A stretch of DNA of 64,000 nucleotides from Alphaproteobacteria bacterium (GCA_020442385.1 JAGRKE010000002.1:62001-126000); one strand, 5' to 3'. Counted from the first letter of the stretch, positions 34,749 to 43,807 are shown. Translations and numbers: made by a program. Notes: generated from the sequence alone by a model not told the origin.

Positions 34749-35039
34749 ATGAGTAACGATGAAAATCCAGCCATAAAAAAGGCCCTTTTAACCAAAATGG
34801 CCTACGAAAGAACGGAAAGCTATATTAGTGCCGCGCGCGCTATTATGCATATCCACCGGGAAGAGCAATTCGAGGACGATATAACGTTTGAAAATTTGCA
34901 GCATGTTCTGCAGCTGATGTCTTATGAGATCAGCGCCCTTAACGGACGCCTCGATCATGATGTGGAGGAGCTCTTAGGCCCATCCACAGGGGCCGCGCAG
35001 GATACGCAAAATTCCGTGGCAGAACACGCAAACCTATAA
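34749..35039 (+). CDS. Hypothetical protein, 96 residues
   Basis: A small helical, acidic protein (MSNDENPAIKKALLTKMAYE...) with YISAARAIMHIHREEQFEDD and a helix LQHVLQLMSYEISALNGRLDHDVEELLG. The ATG at 34749 has GGGGGAAA upstream and is preferred over an earlier start at 34677 that lies inside the operator-like palindrome region. No family is recognised. A GC-rich hairpin follows. Confidence 0.6.
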   Translation: MSNDENPAIKKALLTKMAYERTESYISAARAIMHIHREEQFEDDITFENLQHVLQLMSYEISALNGRLDHDVEELLGPSTGAAQDTQNSVAEHANL

Positions 35040-35064
35040 CCATCCACTCACTATACGGGATGGA

Positions 35065-35088
35065 GAGGGGGCGCCGTTCTGCCCCCTC
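35065..35088 (+). terminator. GC-rich hairpin after the 96-residue gene
   Basis: GAGGGGGC-GCCGTTCT-GCCCCCTC, a perfect 8-base stem, 26 bases after the stop. There is no T-tract, so it may stall ribosomes or nucleases instead of terminating. Confidence 0.4.
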
Positions 35089-35194
35089 GCCTCGCGCATC
35101 CTGTTATAAGCATTGACAAAAACACCGCTTGGTTGAAAGATATCAAGCGTTATTTTTTAACAAACTTCATAACAACCCAAGGGGACACTCAACT

Positions 35195-35620
35195 ATGCTT
35201 AACGAATTTAAAAACTTTATCGCCAAAGGCAATGTGATGGACATGGCCGTCGGTATTATTATGGGCGCGGCCTTCACTGCAATCGTAACCTCCATGGTTT
35301 CCGACCTGCTTAATCCCATTATCGGCCTGTTCATGGGCGGTGTTGACTTCAGCAACATGTATATCAACCTCTCAGGCGAGGACTATGCAAGCCTGTCCGC
35401 CGCACAAGAAGCCGGCGCCGCGACATTCAATTACGGCCTGTTTATTAACGCCGTGATTAATTTCCTCATTGTTGCTTTTGTTGTGTTTTTACTTGTTAAA
35501 GGCGTGAACAAAATTAAAGAGGAAGCCATCAAGAAAGAAAAAAAGGCCGAGGCCGCAAAGCCGCCTGCTGATATTGTTCTTTTGACTGAGATCCGCGATC
35601 TTTTGAAAAAGAAAAAATAA
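35195..35620 (+). CDS. mscL: Large-conductance mechanosensitive channel MscL
   Basis: A 141-residue MscL: N-terminal amphipathic helix and TM1 [20 protein letters not shown] and [20 protein letters not shown], a periplasmic loop, TM2 [20 protein letters not shown] and a charged C-terminal helix ending [13 protein letters not shown]. It opens under membrane tension during osmotic downshock. The ATG at 35195 has AAGGGGACAC upstream; the in-frame ATG at 35129 is not homologous. A terminator follows. Confidence 0.97.
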   Translation: MLNEFKNFIAKGNVMDMAVGIIMGAAFTAIVTSMVSDLLNPIIGLFMGGVDFSNMYINLSGEDYASLSAAQEAGAATFNYGLFINAVINFLIVAFVVFLLVKGVNKIKEEAIKKEKKAEAAKPPADIVLLTEIRDLLKKKK

Positions 35621-35647
35621 GCGCGTATGAAAAACCGTTTTCGAGGA

Positions 35648-35673
35648 AGCCGGGCTTTGCGTCCGGCTTTTTC
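35648..35673 (+). terminator. Rho-independent terminator after mscL
   Basis: Stem AGCCGG / CCGGCT around GCTTTGCGT, followed by TTTTCT. It lies inside the longest open frame upstream of the cyclase gene and argues that the cyclase starts at 35687 or later. Confidence 0.8.
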
Positions 35674-35686
35674 TATTATAGGATCA

Positions 35687-36832
35687 ATGGCCATGAACAA
35701 TGCCGTTAAAGTCTTCCTGTTTCTGTGCCTGTTTTGCCTGAGCCTGCTCCCTGCGCTGGGCGCACATTACAATTTTCTGCCTGATATATATGCGCGGTAT
35801 TTCTATCTGGCCGAGCTGGGGCTGGCGGGAATATTTGTGGTTTTCCTATACGCAAAACATCTATCGGTCTTCTTTATCATCCTGTTGATTGCCGGTTTTA
35901 TCTTAAGCCAGAGCGATAACACGGTCTGGCAAGATTTGCGCGTGCCCGTCACGTTTTGGGGCCTATATTCCCTGTGCTGGCTGCTCTATTTCGAGCTGGG
36001 CAAGAGCCGCCCGATCCAGGCCCTGCTCCATACCCATTGGCTGGTGCATTTGCTGTTTTACCTGTGCTTTATGGCCGCAGGCATCGCCGGATCTTTCGCG
36101 CTCACCGTCACGCTTTATGATGGTTGGGATCTCGTGCCGCAAATCCCGGATGAGCTTTATGCACTCATCCTGAGCATGGCCACTGTTATTCCGACTCTGA
36201 CGATTGGTGTTTTAAAGATTATCGATTATATCGGCGCGCATCATGTGATGCATTTTTTCCTCGGCACCTATTACCGCCCGGTCGAGCGCACGCGCGTTGT
36301 GTTATTCCTCGATATGGCGGGTTCAACCTCGATTGCAGAAAAACTCAGCCCCAAGGGCAGCATGGAATTTATCGCCAGCTTTATCTACGACGCCAGCAAG
36401 GCCTTCCGCATGCATGGCGGGGATATTATCAACTATACCGGCGACGGGCTGGTCGTGTTGTGGCAGCCCACGCGCGCCGAAAACGCCATCGCCTCGGTTG
36501 AGCATCTCACCCACATCCTGCGCGAAAACCGCGCGCTCTATCAGAAAAAATTCGGCGCTCTGCCCAATTTCAGGATCGGCATTCACTGCGGCCCGGTTGT
36601 CATCAGCCAGATCGGCGAGGAAAAACTATTTATCGGCCTGTATGGTGACACGGTGAACACCGCCGCGCGGCTTGAGCAAATGTGCAAAGAGATGGGCGTG
36701 AAAATACTGCTGTCCAAAACCGTACGCCAGTATCTGACCGGCCCACTGAAAGACAAAGCAAAGCCGCTGGGTAAGAGGGAACTGCGCGGGCGCGAGGAAA
36801 AACTCGAAATTTATACAATTGAGGGACTATGA
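35687..36832 (+). CDS. Membrane-bound class III adenylate/guanylate cyclase
   Basis: A 381-residue protein with about six N-terminal hydrophobic segments (residues about 8-200), then a class III cyclase domain. Metal-binding Asps are in VVLFLDMAGST and YTGDGLVVLW; transition-state residues in GDTVNTAARLEQMC (N and R). Homodimers make cyclic nucleotides; adenylate versus guanylate specificity cannot be decided. Two starts, ATG 35687 and 35693, lie after the mscL terminator. An earlier ATG at 35627 would run through that terminator and is rejected. It overlaps the sulfurtransferase gene by four bases. Confidence 0.9.
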   Translation: MAMNNAVKVFLFLCLFCLSLLPALGAHYNFLPDIYARYFYLAELGLAGIFVVFLYAKHLSVFFIILLIAGFILSQSDNTVWQDLRVPVTFWGLYSLCWLLYFELGKSRPIQALLHTHWLVHLLFYLCFMAAGIAGSFALTVTLYDGWDLVPQIPDELYALILSMATVIPTLTIGVLKIIDYIGAHHVMHFFLGTYYRPVERTRVVLFLDMAGSTSIAEKLSPKGSMEFIASFIYDASKAFRMHGGDIINYTGDGLVVLWQPTRAENAIASVEHLTHILRENRALYQKKFGALPNFRIGIHCGPVVISQIGEEKLFIGLYGDTVNTAARLEQMCKEMGVKILLSKTVRQYLTGPLKDKAKPLGKRELRGREEKLEIYTIEGL

Positions 36833-37713
36833 GAACCGTAAATGCAATTATTGATCAGGGTGTCATTGAAGCGGACGAGCTTGCTACGCTGCTCGCTGAT
36901 GAAGAAACCTCGGTTAAAGTTCTGGACGGCAGCTTCGCCCTGCCCGGCGCGGCCATTCCGCCCTATCAAGCGTTCTTGAACAAACACATCCCCGGCGCAC
37001 AGTTTTTCGACATTAAGGAGGCTTGCGATAAATCGACAGACCTGCCGAATATGCTGCCCGCACCAGAGATGTTTGAAAACTATGTCTCCAGCCTCGGGAT
37101 CAATAATGATGATTTGATCGTGATTTACGGCCAGACCGGCATTGTCATGGGTCCGGCGCGCGTCTGGTGGATGATGCGCGTTTTCGGGCATGACCGGGTT
37201 TGCATCCTCAATGGCGGCCTGAAAGCATGGGAGAGCGAGAACCTTCCCACTGAAAACACACCGCCGCCGCGCCCGGAAAAAACAGAGTTCAGCGCTAATT
37301 TCCGCCCCGAACTGGTGGTGGATATTGCCCGCGTCAAAGATATCACCGCGGACGCAGAAAACACCGTTCAGCTGCTTGATGCGCGCCCACCGGGCCGCTT
37401 CAGCGGTGAAACACCCGAACCGCGCCCCGGTATGCGCAGTGGCCACATCCCCAGCAGCCGCAATATCCCCTGTATTACGTTGGTCGACCAAGACACGGGC
37501 AAGCTTAAATCCGCAGATGATTTGAGCACCACCCTGCATGAAAGCGGACTTGATTACACAAAACCGATCATCGCCACCTGCGGCAGCGGCGTAACCGCCT
37601 GCGTGATTGCCCTCGCCCTGTTCTCTCTAGGGCATAAAGATATCCCGGTTTATGACGGATCATGGAGCGAATGGGGCCGCGAGTCATCACAGACGGAAAT
37701 CAGTACTGGGTGA
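36829..37713 (+). CDS. sseA: 3-mercaptopyruvate/thiosulfate sulfurtransferase (two rhodanese domains)
   Basis: A 294-residue tandem-rhodanese protein. The first domain lacks the active Cys; the second carries ATCGSGVTACVIA, whose CGSGVTA loop favours mercaptopyruvate over thiosulfate. Other landmarks are VYGQ-like IVIYGQTGIVMGPARVWWM, VLDGSFALPG, GHIPSSRNIP and VYDGSWSEWG. It transfers sulfur to cyanide or thiols. It overlaps the cyclase by four bases (ATGA), implying translational coupling of a sulfur enzyme with a cyclic-nucleotide producer; the reason is unknown. Confidence 0.93.
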   Translation: MRTVNAIIDQGVIEADELATLLADEETSVKVLDGSFALPGAAIPPYQAFLNKHIPGAQFFDIKEACDKSTDLPNMLPAPEMFENYVSSLGINNDDLIVIYGQTGIVMGPARVWWMMRVFGHDRVCILNGGLKAWESENLPTENTPPPRPEKTEFSANFRPELVVDIARVKDITADAENTVQLLDARPPGRFSGETPEPRPGMRSGHIPSSRNIPCITLVDQDTGKLKSADDLSTTLHESGLDYTKPIIATCGSGVTACVIALALFSLGHKDIPVYDGSWSEWGRESSQTEISTG

Positions 37714-38000
37714 CACCTCACACCATAAAGTACAGATTCAATAAAAACAGATATATATAATCACATGAAGTAATCACTAAGTAAAATTAAACAAAATAAA
37801 TAATTTTTTTACAGAAATAAATCACTTTAATTTAAAATGTAATAATTTATTTGTTTAATACGGTGTAAATTATTTTATCTTTTATTTTACTTTATTTAAA
37901 ATGGGTATTTTTATTACCGATAGTTCCGCTTTTGATAAAATTTTACGAAAATTTTTGATTTTTTTGTTGCATTAAATGTGTTACTGGCGTATAACAATAC
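37714..38000. other. AT-rich intergenic stretch without genes
   Basis: About 287 bases of roughly 80% AT, in strong contrast to the surroundings, with many A- and T-runs and no supported ORF. It runs directly into the promoter of candidate small RNA B, so it may act as an UP-element-like or curved upstream region. No terminator for sseA is visible. Confidence 0.6.
37967..37995 (+). promoter_or_regulatory. Promoter of candidate small RNA B
   Basis: TTGCAT (37967-37972), 17-base spacer, TATAAC (37990-37995), preceded by a T-rich run. Confidence 0.7.
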
Positions 38001-38001
38001 T

Positions 38002-38063
38002 ACACACCCTCTATTACCGCCGTTTGTCCGGAGCATCTTCAAAAGGTCTCCGGACCTTTTTTT
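38002..38063 (+). ncRNA. Candidate small RNA B with terminator
   Basis: About 62 nt from the predicted start to a strong terminator: perfect 8-base stem GTCCGGAG / CTCCGGAC (38026-38033 with 38048-38055), then seven Ts. No ORF fits. It is the only product of the promoter at 37967-37995. Design matches the units at 12085-12145 and 62550-62601. Confidence 0.55.
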
Positions 38064-38101
38064 GTGCTGATCGCATCGTATAATAAAATTTCAAGGAAAA
38101 A

Positions 38102-38178
<77 letters not shown>

Positions 38179-38217
38179 ATCCGGGCAAGTGTTGAATACC
38201 CTGACTTCGCGGCCTTT

Positions 38218-38526
38218 TCAAGCGCTATCCTGCTCCGTCGGAGGGACGTAGCGGAAATTATCGCCGTAATTGCGGGGCTTCACCTTGCGGTCTTTCGGGC
38301 CGGAAACGGTATATTCGATTCCCTTGCTCTGGGCGAAGGCTTCGGCGTCCTGCAATGTCTGGAATTTCATTTTTACCTGTCCGCGCGTATCGCCGCTGGA
38401 CACCCAGCCCATCAGCGCCTCTGGCGTGCGGGATGTATTGGGCTCATATTCCAGCACCCAATCTTCTAGATGGGCGCGGCCCGATTGCATGGCAGATTTC
38501 GACGGCTTGTAGATACGTGCTTTCAT
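38218..38526 (-). CDS. ETC complex I subunit (NDUFS4-like)
   Basis: A 102-residue protein with MKARIYKPSKSAMQSGRA, WVLEYEPNTSRTPEALMGW, SSGDTRGQVKMKFQTLQDA and GDNFRYVPP, the conserved segments of the alphaproteobacterial and mitochondrial NDUFS4/AQDQ subunit. It binds at the peripheral arm of NADH dehydrogenase. It lies alone, upstream of tRNA-Arg, on the same strand. No other complex I genes are in the window. Nothing appears truncated. Confidence 0.92.
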   Translation of the reverse strand: MKARIYKPSKSAMQSGRAHLEDWVLEYEPNTSRTPEALMGWVSSGDTRGQVKMKFQTLQDAEAFAQSKGIEYTVSGPKDRKVKPRNYGDNFRYVPPTEQDSA

Positions 38527-38576
38527 GGGATGAATGCTATAAAAATCCGGGCGTAAAGAAAAGCGTTAAAAACCGC

Positions 38577-39221
38577 CTACCACTTAAAAATCCGGCGGGC
38601 AAACAATGCGAAGACCACACCCATTGTCACAAACGGTACAAAATGCACGACCAAAGATTGTGCAAATGTATTCGCCGAACAGGTCAGGCGCAGGCCCGCC
38701 CAGCCCAAACCGGCAAAGGAGAGAACCGCCATGAAGGATGACCACCATGGCTCGGTCGTTGCGCCCCTGCGGGAAAACAGGGTGAGAATAAAGACCGGTA
38801 GAGCAAGCATGATAAAGCCATCGAGCGAACAACTGCTGAAGGCGAAATGGAAAGGCTCGCTCCATTCAAAGATGATGCGCAAGAGTGCCCAAAATAAAAA
38901 CACACCGCCGAGCGTCACCGGCACGGCCTTCAGCCACGTCTGCCCGCGCATGCCGGGTACACAGAGCCACGCAAGCGCAATTGCGGCAGAAACAAAAATA
39001 CTGAAAGACAGGCCGAATTCGAAAATATAGCTCAACTCACCATACATTTTCGGCATCCAGTCATTGCGCGGGCCAATCAAAAGAATGATCGCCAGCACAT
39101 ACAAAATAGAAATAACGATCAGTGGCAACACGCGGATAAGCGGATGCGCCATCGGCTTGCACGGCTCCAGCTCCTTGCTCAGGCTTCCAATTAACTTATC
39201 CAGATCCTTATTCTTGCTCAT
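38577..39221 (-). CDS. nrsF: NrsF-type anti-sigma factor (DUF1109)
   Basis: A 214-residue integral membrane protein with about six hydrophobic segments and a short cytoplasmic N-terminus (MSKNKDLDKLIGSLSKELEP). Cys residues in WLCVPGMRG, FSSCSLDGF and LTCSANTFAQSLVVHFVP occupy the places seen in DUF1109 proteins. NrsF proteins hold an ECF sigma factor at the membrane and release it under stress such as metals or oxidants. Its start overlaps the sigma-factor stop by four bases, a coupled pair. Confidence 0.9.
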   Translation of the reverse strand: MSKNKDLDKLIGSLSKELEPCKPMAHPLIRVLPLIVISILYVLAIILLIGPRNDWMPKMYGELSYIFEFGLSFSIFVSAAIALAWLCVPGMRGQTWLKAVPVTLGGVFLFWALLRIIFEWSEPFHFAFSSCSLDGFIMLALPVFILTLFSRRGATTEPWWSSFMAVLSFAGLGWAGLRLTCSANTFAQSLVVHFVPFVTMGVVFALFARRIFKW

Positions 39222-39790
39222 CCCAGTTTCTCTTTTAATTGATTTGATGTGCGGTGCGCCGAAACCTTTACGGCCGAAACACTCATCCCCATTTCTTTCG
39301 CCACCTCTTTGGCGGTATAACCCTGAATTTTGATCATTTCAAATATTTTTCGTTGCTTCTTAGGAAGCGCGGCAAGCGCGCCCTCTATATCTTTGTATTC
39401 GCCTGCATGCGCCGGATTCGTTACATGATTGCGGATAAAATTCGGATCTTCAAGGCTGGTCTGTTTATCTTTGCGCCTGCTGTAGTGGCAGCGCAAAAAG
39501 TCGGTGCGGCGGAAATTCGTAATCGCATTCAGCCACGGTTTAAAGGAGCGCTTCGGGCTGTAGGTGCTCAAGGACTTATGAACCGAGATCAAAACATTTT
39601 GGGTGATATCATCTGCCCAATCAGGATCGGCCAGTGTCGGCGCGATTACGGCGCGGATATAAGGCGCAATGTCTCGCAGTAAATTGTTATAGGCTTTCTT
39701 ATCCCCCTGCTGCGCAGCCGCCGCCCACGCGGACCATTGCTGGTCTTGTGTCAGTTTTTCAGATTTAGGGGATCGTTTTGTCAAAAGCAC
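39218..39790 (-). CDS. ECF sigma factor partnered with NrsF
   Basis: A 190-residue ECF sigma factor. Region 2 has DWADDITQNVLISVHKSLSTY and PFKPWLNAITNFRRTDFLR-like residues; region 4 has ALAALPKKQRKIFEMIKIQG and YTAKEVAKEMGMSVSAVKV. It would direct RNA polymerase to a stress regulon; the pair with DUF1109 resembles Caulobacter SigF-NrsF. Its promoter may lie between 39791 and tRNA-Pro; no clear autoregulatory consensus is identified. Confidence 0.93.
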   Translation of the reverse strand: MLLTKRSPKSEKLTQDQQWSAWAAAAQQGDKKAYNNLLRDIAPYIRAVIAPTLADPDWADDITQNVLISVHKSLSTYSPKRSFKPWLNAITNFRRTDFLRCHYSRRKDKQTSLEDPNFIRNHVTNPAHAGEYKDIEGALAALPKKQRKIFEMIKIQGYTAKEVAKEMGMSVSAVKVSAHRTSNQLKEKLG

Positions 39791-39814
39791 CTCTCGGGTG
39801 AATGGTATGAGAAG

Positions 39815-39891
39815 TGGTCGGAGTGGAGGGATTCGAACCCCCGGCCCTCTGCTCCCAAAGCAGATGCGCTACCAGACTGCGCTACACTCCG
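39815..39891 (-). tRNA. tRNA-Pro (TGG)
   Basis: A 77-nt cloverleaf on the minus strand: acceptor CGGAGTG/CACTCCG, anticodon TGG in CTTTGGGAG, T-arm GGTTCGAATCC and encoded CCA (39815-39817). Confidence 0.97.
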
Positions 39892-39924
39892 TCTTCTCGA
39901 AGGGATTGTTTACACGATGGAAAA

Positions 39925-40449
39925 CTACTGAGCAAGTAAATTCATGTTCCGAAATGTACTGTGATAAATCTTATCGCCTTCTTTAATACCGAGGCGATCA
40001 CTCAGCCCGCCGTTAATCTCCAAAACAGCCCTTGAGTCTTCAAGCGCCGTAATGCGGCTTTCATCCAAAGGCTTGGCCATGTGGTGGATGTGGTGAATTG
40101 TACCGTCAGCGCGCAAAAACAAGATATCAAGCGGGATCAGCGTGTTTTTCATCCAGAAAGCGCGGCGCTGCTCGTTTGAAAATACAAACAGCATCCCATC
40201 GCCTTCGGGCAGATGTGTACGGTTCATCAATCCTTGCGCTTGCTGCGCACCGCTGCTCGCCAGCTCCACAGAAAAAACCAGCTCTTCACCATCCGCTTTT
40301 TTAATGACGATATTCTCATGCAGCTCTCTGCCCTCGGGCATGATCGGTCCGGCTTGCGTTGTAATCGGCTGCGCGAGTGAAAACACTGCCGCCCCCACTA
40401 GCAATGCTACGAAAGCCATCAGCACATAGTTTTTAAATTTATTTGTCAT
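39925..40449 (-). CDS. DUF192 family periplasmic protein
   Basis: A 174-residue protein with an N-terminal hydrophobic signal (MTNKFKNYVLMAFVALLVGA) and a DUF192 domain: QAQGLMNRTHLPEGDGMLFVF, FWMKNTLIPLDILFL and GIKEGDKI. The family is small, export-linked and of unknown biochemical role. It overlaps the CBS gene stop by four bases. No unusual features beyond the alpha-proteobacterial-type extension at the C-terminus. Confidence 0.9.
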   Translation of the reverse strand: MTNKFKNYVLMAFVALLVGAAVFSLAQPITTQAGPIMPEGRELHENIVIKKADGEELVFSVELASSGAQQAQGLMNRTHLPEGDGMLFVFSNEQRRAFWMKNTLIPLDILFLRADGTIHHIHHMAKPLDESRITALEDSRAVLEINGGLSDRLGIKEGDKIYHSTFRNMNLLAQ

Positions 40450-40916
40450 GATTCAGAATCCTTAAGCCTAATAAGTTCCTCAAGCGCCGATTGGCCGTTA
40501 ATCATCCCCGCCAGTTTTTCTGTTTTTGGGTCGACAACCAAAATCGGCTCGCCGTGTAAAATCAGGGCGTTGATCCCCTCCCATGTGGGCGTATCGGGAT
40601 GCACGGCATTCACTTTACGCTCCATAAAGTCCGCCACCGGCAGATAATAAACTTTTTTGAGGCGCTTGGCGATGCCCGGCGCGGCGCGCACCGTCACATC
40701 CAGTTGCAGCCCGTCGGCCATCGCGACAGAAACCGGCAGCAAGTTTTTGAGCAAAATCGCATAAGAAAACAGCCCCACCAGTTTATCATCTTTATCGATG
40801 ATCGCAGCAAAACGCGTTTTCGCCTTTTTCATCTTGGCGAGCACTTTGCCGACTTCTTCATCGGTTTTCACAGATAAGGGGTTATCAATCATCGCCGAAT
40901 GGCAGGGCATGGGCAT
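40446..40916 (-). CDS. CBS-domain pair protein
   Basis: A 156-residue protein of two CBS motifs: the first around SVKTDEEVGKVLAKMKKAKT and FAAIIDKDDKLVGLFSY, the second around NAVHPDTPTWEGINALILHG and ILVVDPKTEKLAGMING. CBS pairs bind adenosine nucleotides and regulate other proteins. It is upstream of and overlaps the DUF192 gene by four bases. The target is unknown. Confidence 0.88.
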   Translation of the reverse strand: MPMPCHSAMIDNPLSVKTDEEVGKVLAKMKKAKTRFAAIIDKDDKLVGLFSYAILLKNLLPVSVAMADGLQLDVTVRAAPGIAKRLKKVYYLPVADFMERKVNAVHPDTPTWEGINALILHGEPILVVDPKTEKLAGMINGQSALEELIRLKDSES

Positions 40917-40980
40917 TCCTTTTAAAGCGTTTTACAAACCACCGCTATTTTGCGAAAAAACCCGCGCCGTTGCAATGGGC

Positions 40981-42759
40981 TTAATCTTTCAGTCCGGCCT
41001 GATACATTTTTTTGTACAGGCCTTTTTTCTTCATCAGCTCATCATGCGTGCCGCGTTCAGCGATTGTGCCTTCATCGAGCACGATAATCTGATCGGCATT
41101 TTGCACGGTGGAGAGACGGTGCGCGATCACAACGGTTGTACGCCCCTTCTCCAGCACCTCAAGCGCTTCCTGCACGGCCTTTTCGGATTCATTATCAAGC
41201 GCGGATGTTGCCTCATCAAGCAGCAAGATCGGCGCATCGCGCAGCAAGGCGCGGGCAATCGCAATGCGCTGGCGCTGCCCGCCGGAGAGCTTCACGCCGT
41301 CTTCCCCCACCTGCGTTTCATAGCCGTTGGGGAAGCCCTGAATAAATTCATCCGCCGCCGCCTTGCGCGCCGCCTCTATAATTTCTTCGCGGCTGGCGTC
41401 CGGACGGCCATAGGCAATATTGGTCGCAATCGTATCGTCAAAAATGGTGATGTCCTGCGAGACCAGAGAAATATGCTCGCGCAGACTGGCCAGCTTGAGC
41501 TGGTCAACAGGTGTACGCCCGATGCGGATAACGCCTGATTGCGCTTCATAAAAACGCGGGATGAGGTTGATGATTGTGGATTTACCGCCGCCCGATGGCC
41601 CGACCAGAGCAGTCACCTTCCCGGCATTGGCGACAAAAGAGATGCCATTTAGCGCCTTGCTTTCCGTATCGGCATAGGCAAATTCAACATCGCTGAAGGT
41701 GATAGAGGGTTTACGGCTGGTGAAGGGTTTTGATCCGCGGCGGTCTTTAATCGCGGGCTTTACATCCAGCATGGTGAAAATGCGCTCGGCCGCACCCATA
41801 CCCATCTGAATGCTGTTATTCAGCTTGGCGAGCTTCTTCATTGGCTCATACGCCATCGTAAAGGCGGTCAAAAACGCCACCAGCTGACCGGTTGTCATTT
41901 CACCCGCATGAATTTGATAACCGCCATAGGCAATAATCGCCCCAGCCACGATCCCGATCAGAAGCTCGTTAATCGGTGTAGAGAGATTTCCCACCTGAAT
42001 TGATTTAATATTAAAACTCTTCACGCGCTCAATCACCGTATTGGCGCGCATAACCTCGGCCCGTTCCATCCCGTAGGCCTGCACCTGACGCACGCCCTGA
42101 AAAATCTGCGATAGGCGGTCGGTCAAATTGCCGAACTCATGCTGAATATTACGCGAAACTTTTCGCAAGCGCCGCCCGATAAACACAACCGCGCCGGCGG
42201 CAAAAGGAAAAATCACGAACGCGGCAATTGCCAGCTTCCAGTCCTGATAAAACATCACACCAATAAGAAAGACGAGCGTCAGAGCACTGCGCCCTACTCC
42301 AGTTAATGTATCAGTCACCGCCGCACGCACAACATTCACATCGTTCACGACGCGTGAGATAAGTTGTCCACTGGGGTTGGCGTGAAAGAACGACAAATCA
42401 AGGCGCAAGAAATGCGCGAATAAATCTTTTTGAATATCCGCAACGATCGAATGCCCGACCTTGGCCATGATCAGTGAAGATACGTAAGCTGCAATACCGC
42501 GCAGCGCAAAGGTCAGAAAAATTGCAAAACCGAAAGGCATGATCAAATGAACATTGTCGCCGCCCAGAACATCGTCCATAACAGGTTGCATCAGCCACGC
42601 AAGCGCGGCGGTCATGGCCGCCACAATCAGCATGAAGACAATTGCCAGTTTCATCAAACCGAGATACGGTTTAAGATAATTTCCTACCAATCGCTTCATC
42701 ATATAAGCGGTTGATTTATTTGGCACTGCAGCAGCCTTTCTCGTATTTTGCGTACTCAT
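40981..42759 (-). CDS. msbA: MsbA-type ABC exporter (fused membrane and ATPase domains)
   Basis: A 592-residue half-transporter. The N-terminal half has six membrane helices (about residues 30-320). The ATPase has Walker A LVGPSGGGKSTIINL, the Q-loop SLVSQDITIFDD, signature KLSGGQRQRIAIARALL, Walker B PILLLDEATSALDNE and the H-loop VVIAHRLSTV. It resembles lipid A/phospholipid flippase MsbA and related lipid exporters; the substrate is inferred only from overall type. The ATG at 42757-42759 is used; the extension upstream runs into the divergent patatin promoter region. Confidence 0.92.
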   Translation of the reverse strand: MSTQNTRKAAAVPNKSTAYMMKRLVGNYLKPYLGLMKLAIVFMLIVAAMTAALAWLMQPVMDDVLGGDNVHLIMPFGFAIFLTFALRGIAAYVSSLIMAKVGHSIVADIQKDLFAHFLRLDLSFFHANPSGQLISRVVNDVNVVRAAVTDTLTGVGRSALTLVFLIGVMFYQDWKLAIAAFVIFPFAAGAVVFIGRRLRKVSRNIQHEFGNLTDRLSQIFQGVRQVQAYGMERAEVMRANTVIERVKSFNIKSIQVGNLSTPINELLIGIVAGAIIAYGGYQIHAGEMTTGQLVAFLTAFTMAYEPMKKLAKLNNSIQMGMGAAERIFTMLDVKPAIKDRRGSKPFTSRKPSITFSDVEFAYADTESKALNGISFVANAGKVTALVGPSGGGKSTIINLIPRFYEAQSGVIRIGRTPVDQLKLASLREHISLVSQDITIFDDTIATNIAYGRPDASREEIIEAARKAAADEFIQGFPNGYETQVGEDGVKLSGGQRQRIAIARALLRDAPILLLDEATSALDNESEKAVQEALEVLEKGRTTVVIAHRLSTVQNADQIIVLDEGTIAERGTHDELMKKKGLYKKMYQAGLKD

Positions 42760-42810
42760 ATTATGATATAATCTAGATATAACAATGTTTTGTAAATAAC
42801 GGCAGGTACA

Positions 42811-43788
42811 ATGACAGAAAATGAGGGACAAGAAAACACTTTAAAGGAAACCCCACGTTCAGAAGGTCTGGCAATCGCCCTTGGCGGTGGTATGGCCCGA
42901 GGATTTGCGCATATCGGGGTTTTGAATGTTTTAGAGCGTAATGGCATTCGCCCCAGCATTGTGGCCGGTACATCCATAGGCTCGGTGGTCGGCGCGGCCT
43001 ATCTAGCCGGAAAGCTGAAAGACCTTGAAGAGTGGGCGCTGTCGCTTAACCGCCTGAAGATCATGTCCTATCTGGATTTGCGCGTTAAAAGCGCCGGATT
43101 GATCGGCGGAAAGCGCCTTAACAGCCTTCTGGAACAAAATTTCAAGGATATGGAGATCGAGGATCTGCCCTGTCCGTTTAAAACCATTGCCACCGACCTT
43201 GTGACCGGACATGAAGTCTGGATCAAGCGCGGCTCTCTTATCGAGGCGATGAAAGCCTCTTTCGCTCTGCCCGGTGTTTTCCCACCCGTTGAGCGCAATC
43301 AGCGCTTCCTGATTGATGGCGCGCTGGTCAATCCCGTGCCGGTTTCGGCCTGTCAGGCGATGAATGCGCGCATGACCATTGGTGTTGACCTGCATGCTGA
43401 TGTGATTGGTAAAGCCGCAAAGCCGGGGCAGAATTATCAAACGGTTGCAGGCTTTGACATTTTCGATGACAAAGAAATTACTGATGAACAAAAACATAAC
43501 TTCACCAGCAGTATTACAAAGCGCCTGTTCCGCCGCGAAGACCAAAACCACCCGAGCCTGTTTGGTGTGATGGTGTCTTCACTCAATATTATGCAGGACC
43601 GCTTAACGCGCTCGCGCCTTGCCGGAGAACCGCCCGACATTCACATCAAACCGATGATCGGCCATATTGGGTTGTTGGAATTTGAAAAAGCCTCCGAGCT
43701 GATTGGTGAAGGCGAAGCGGCCGCTCTGCGCGCTCTACCGGAAATCAAGGCAGCGATAGACGTTTTGCTGCCTGCAAAATTCGAATAA
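42811..43788 (+). CDS. Patatin-like phospholipase (RssA family)
   Basis: A 325-residue patatin with oxyanion loop ALGGGMARGFAHIGVL, nucleophile elbow VAGTSIGSVVGAAYL (catalytic Ser) and the Asp in IDGALVNPVPV. No signal peptide is seen, so it acts in the cytoplasm or at the inner membrane. It is divergent from the msbA-type gene, with only 51 bases between, and convergent with the HAD gene. Substrate unknown. Confidence 0.93.
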   Translation: MTENEGQENTLKETPRSEGLAIALGGGMARGFAHIGVLNVLERNGIRPSIVAGTSIGSVVGAAYLAGKLKDLEEWALSLNRLKIMSYLDLRVKSAGLIGGKRLNSLLEQNFKDMEIEDLPCPFKTIATDLVTGHEVWIKRGSLIEAMKASFALPGVFPPVERNQRFLIDGALVNPVPVSACQAMNARMTIGVDLHADVIGKAAKPGQNYQTVAGFDIFDDKEITDEQKHNFTSSITKRLFRREDQNHPSLFGVMVSSLNIMQDRLTRSRLAGEPPDIHIKPMIGHIGLLEFEKASELIGEGEAAALRALPEIKAAIDVLLPAKFE

Positions 43789-43807
43789 TCAAAATGTTAG
43801 ATTTTTT

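Noticed and set aside
39737..39931. Plus-strand frame with WRDSNPRPSAPKADALPDC
   Set aside because: This is the antisense reading of tRNA-Pro, a well-known false-ORF signature.
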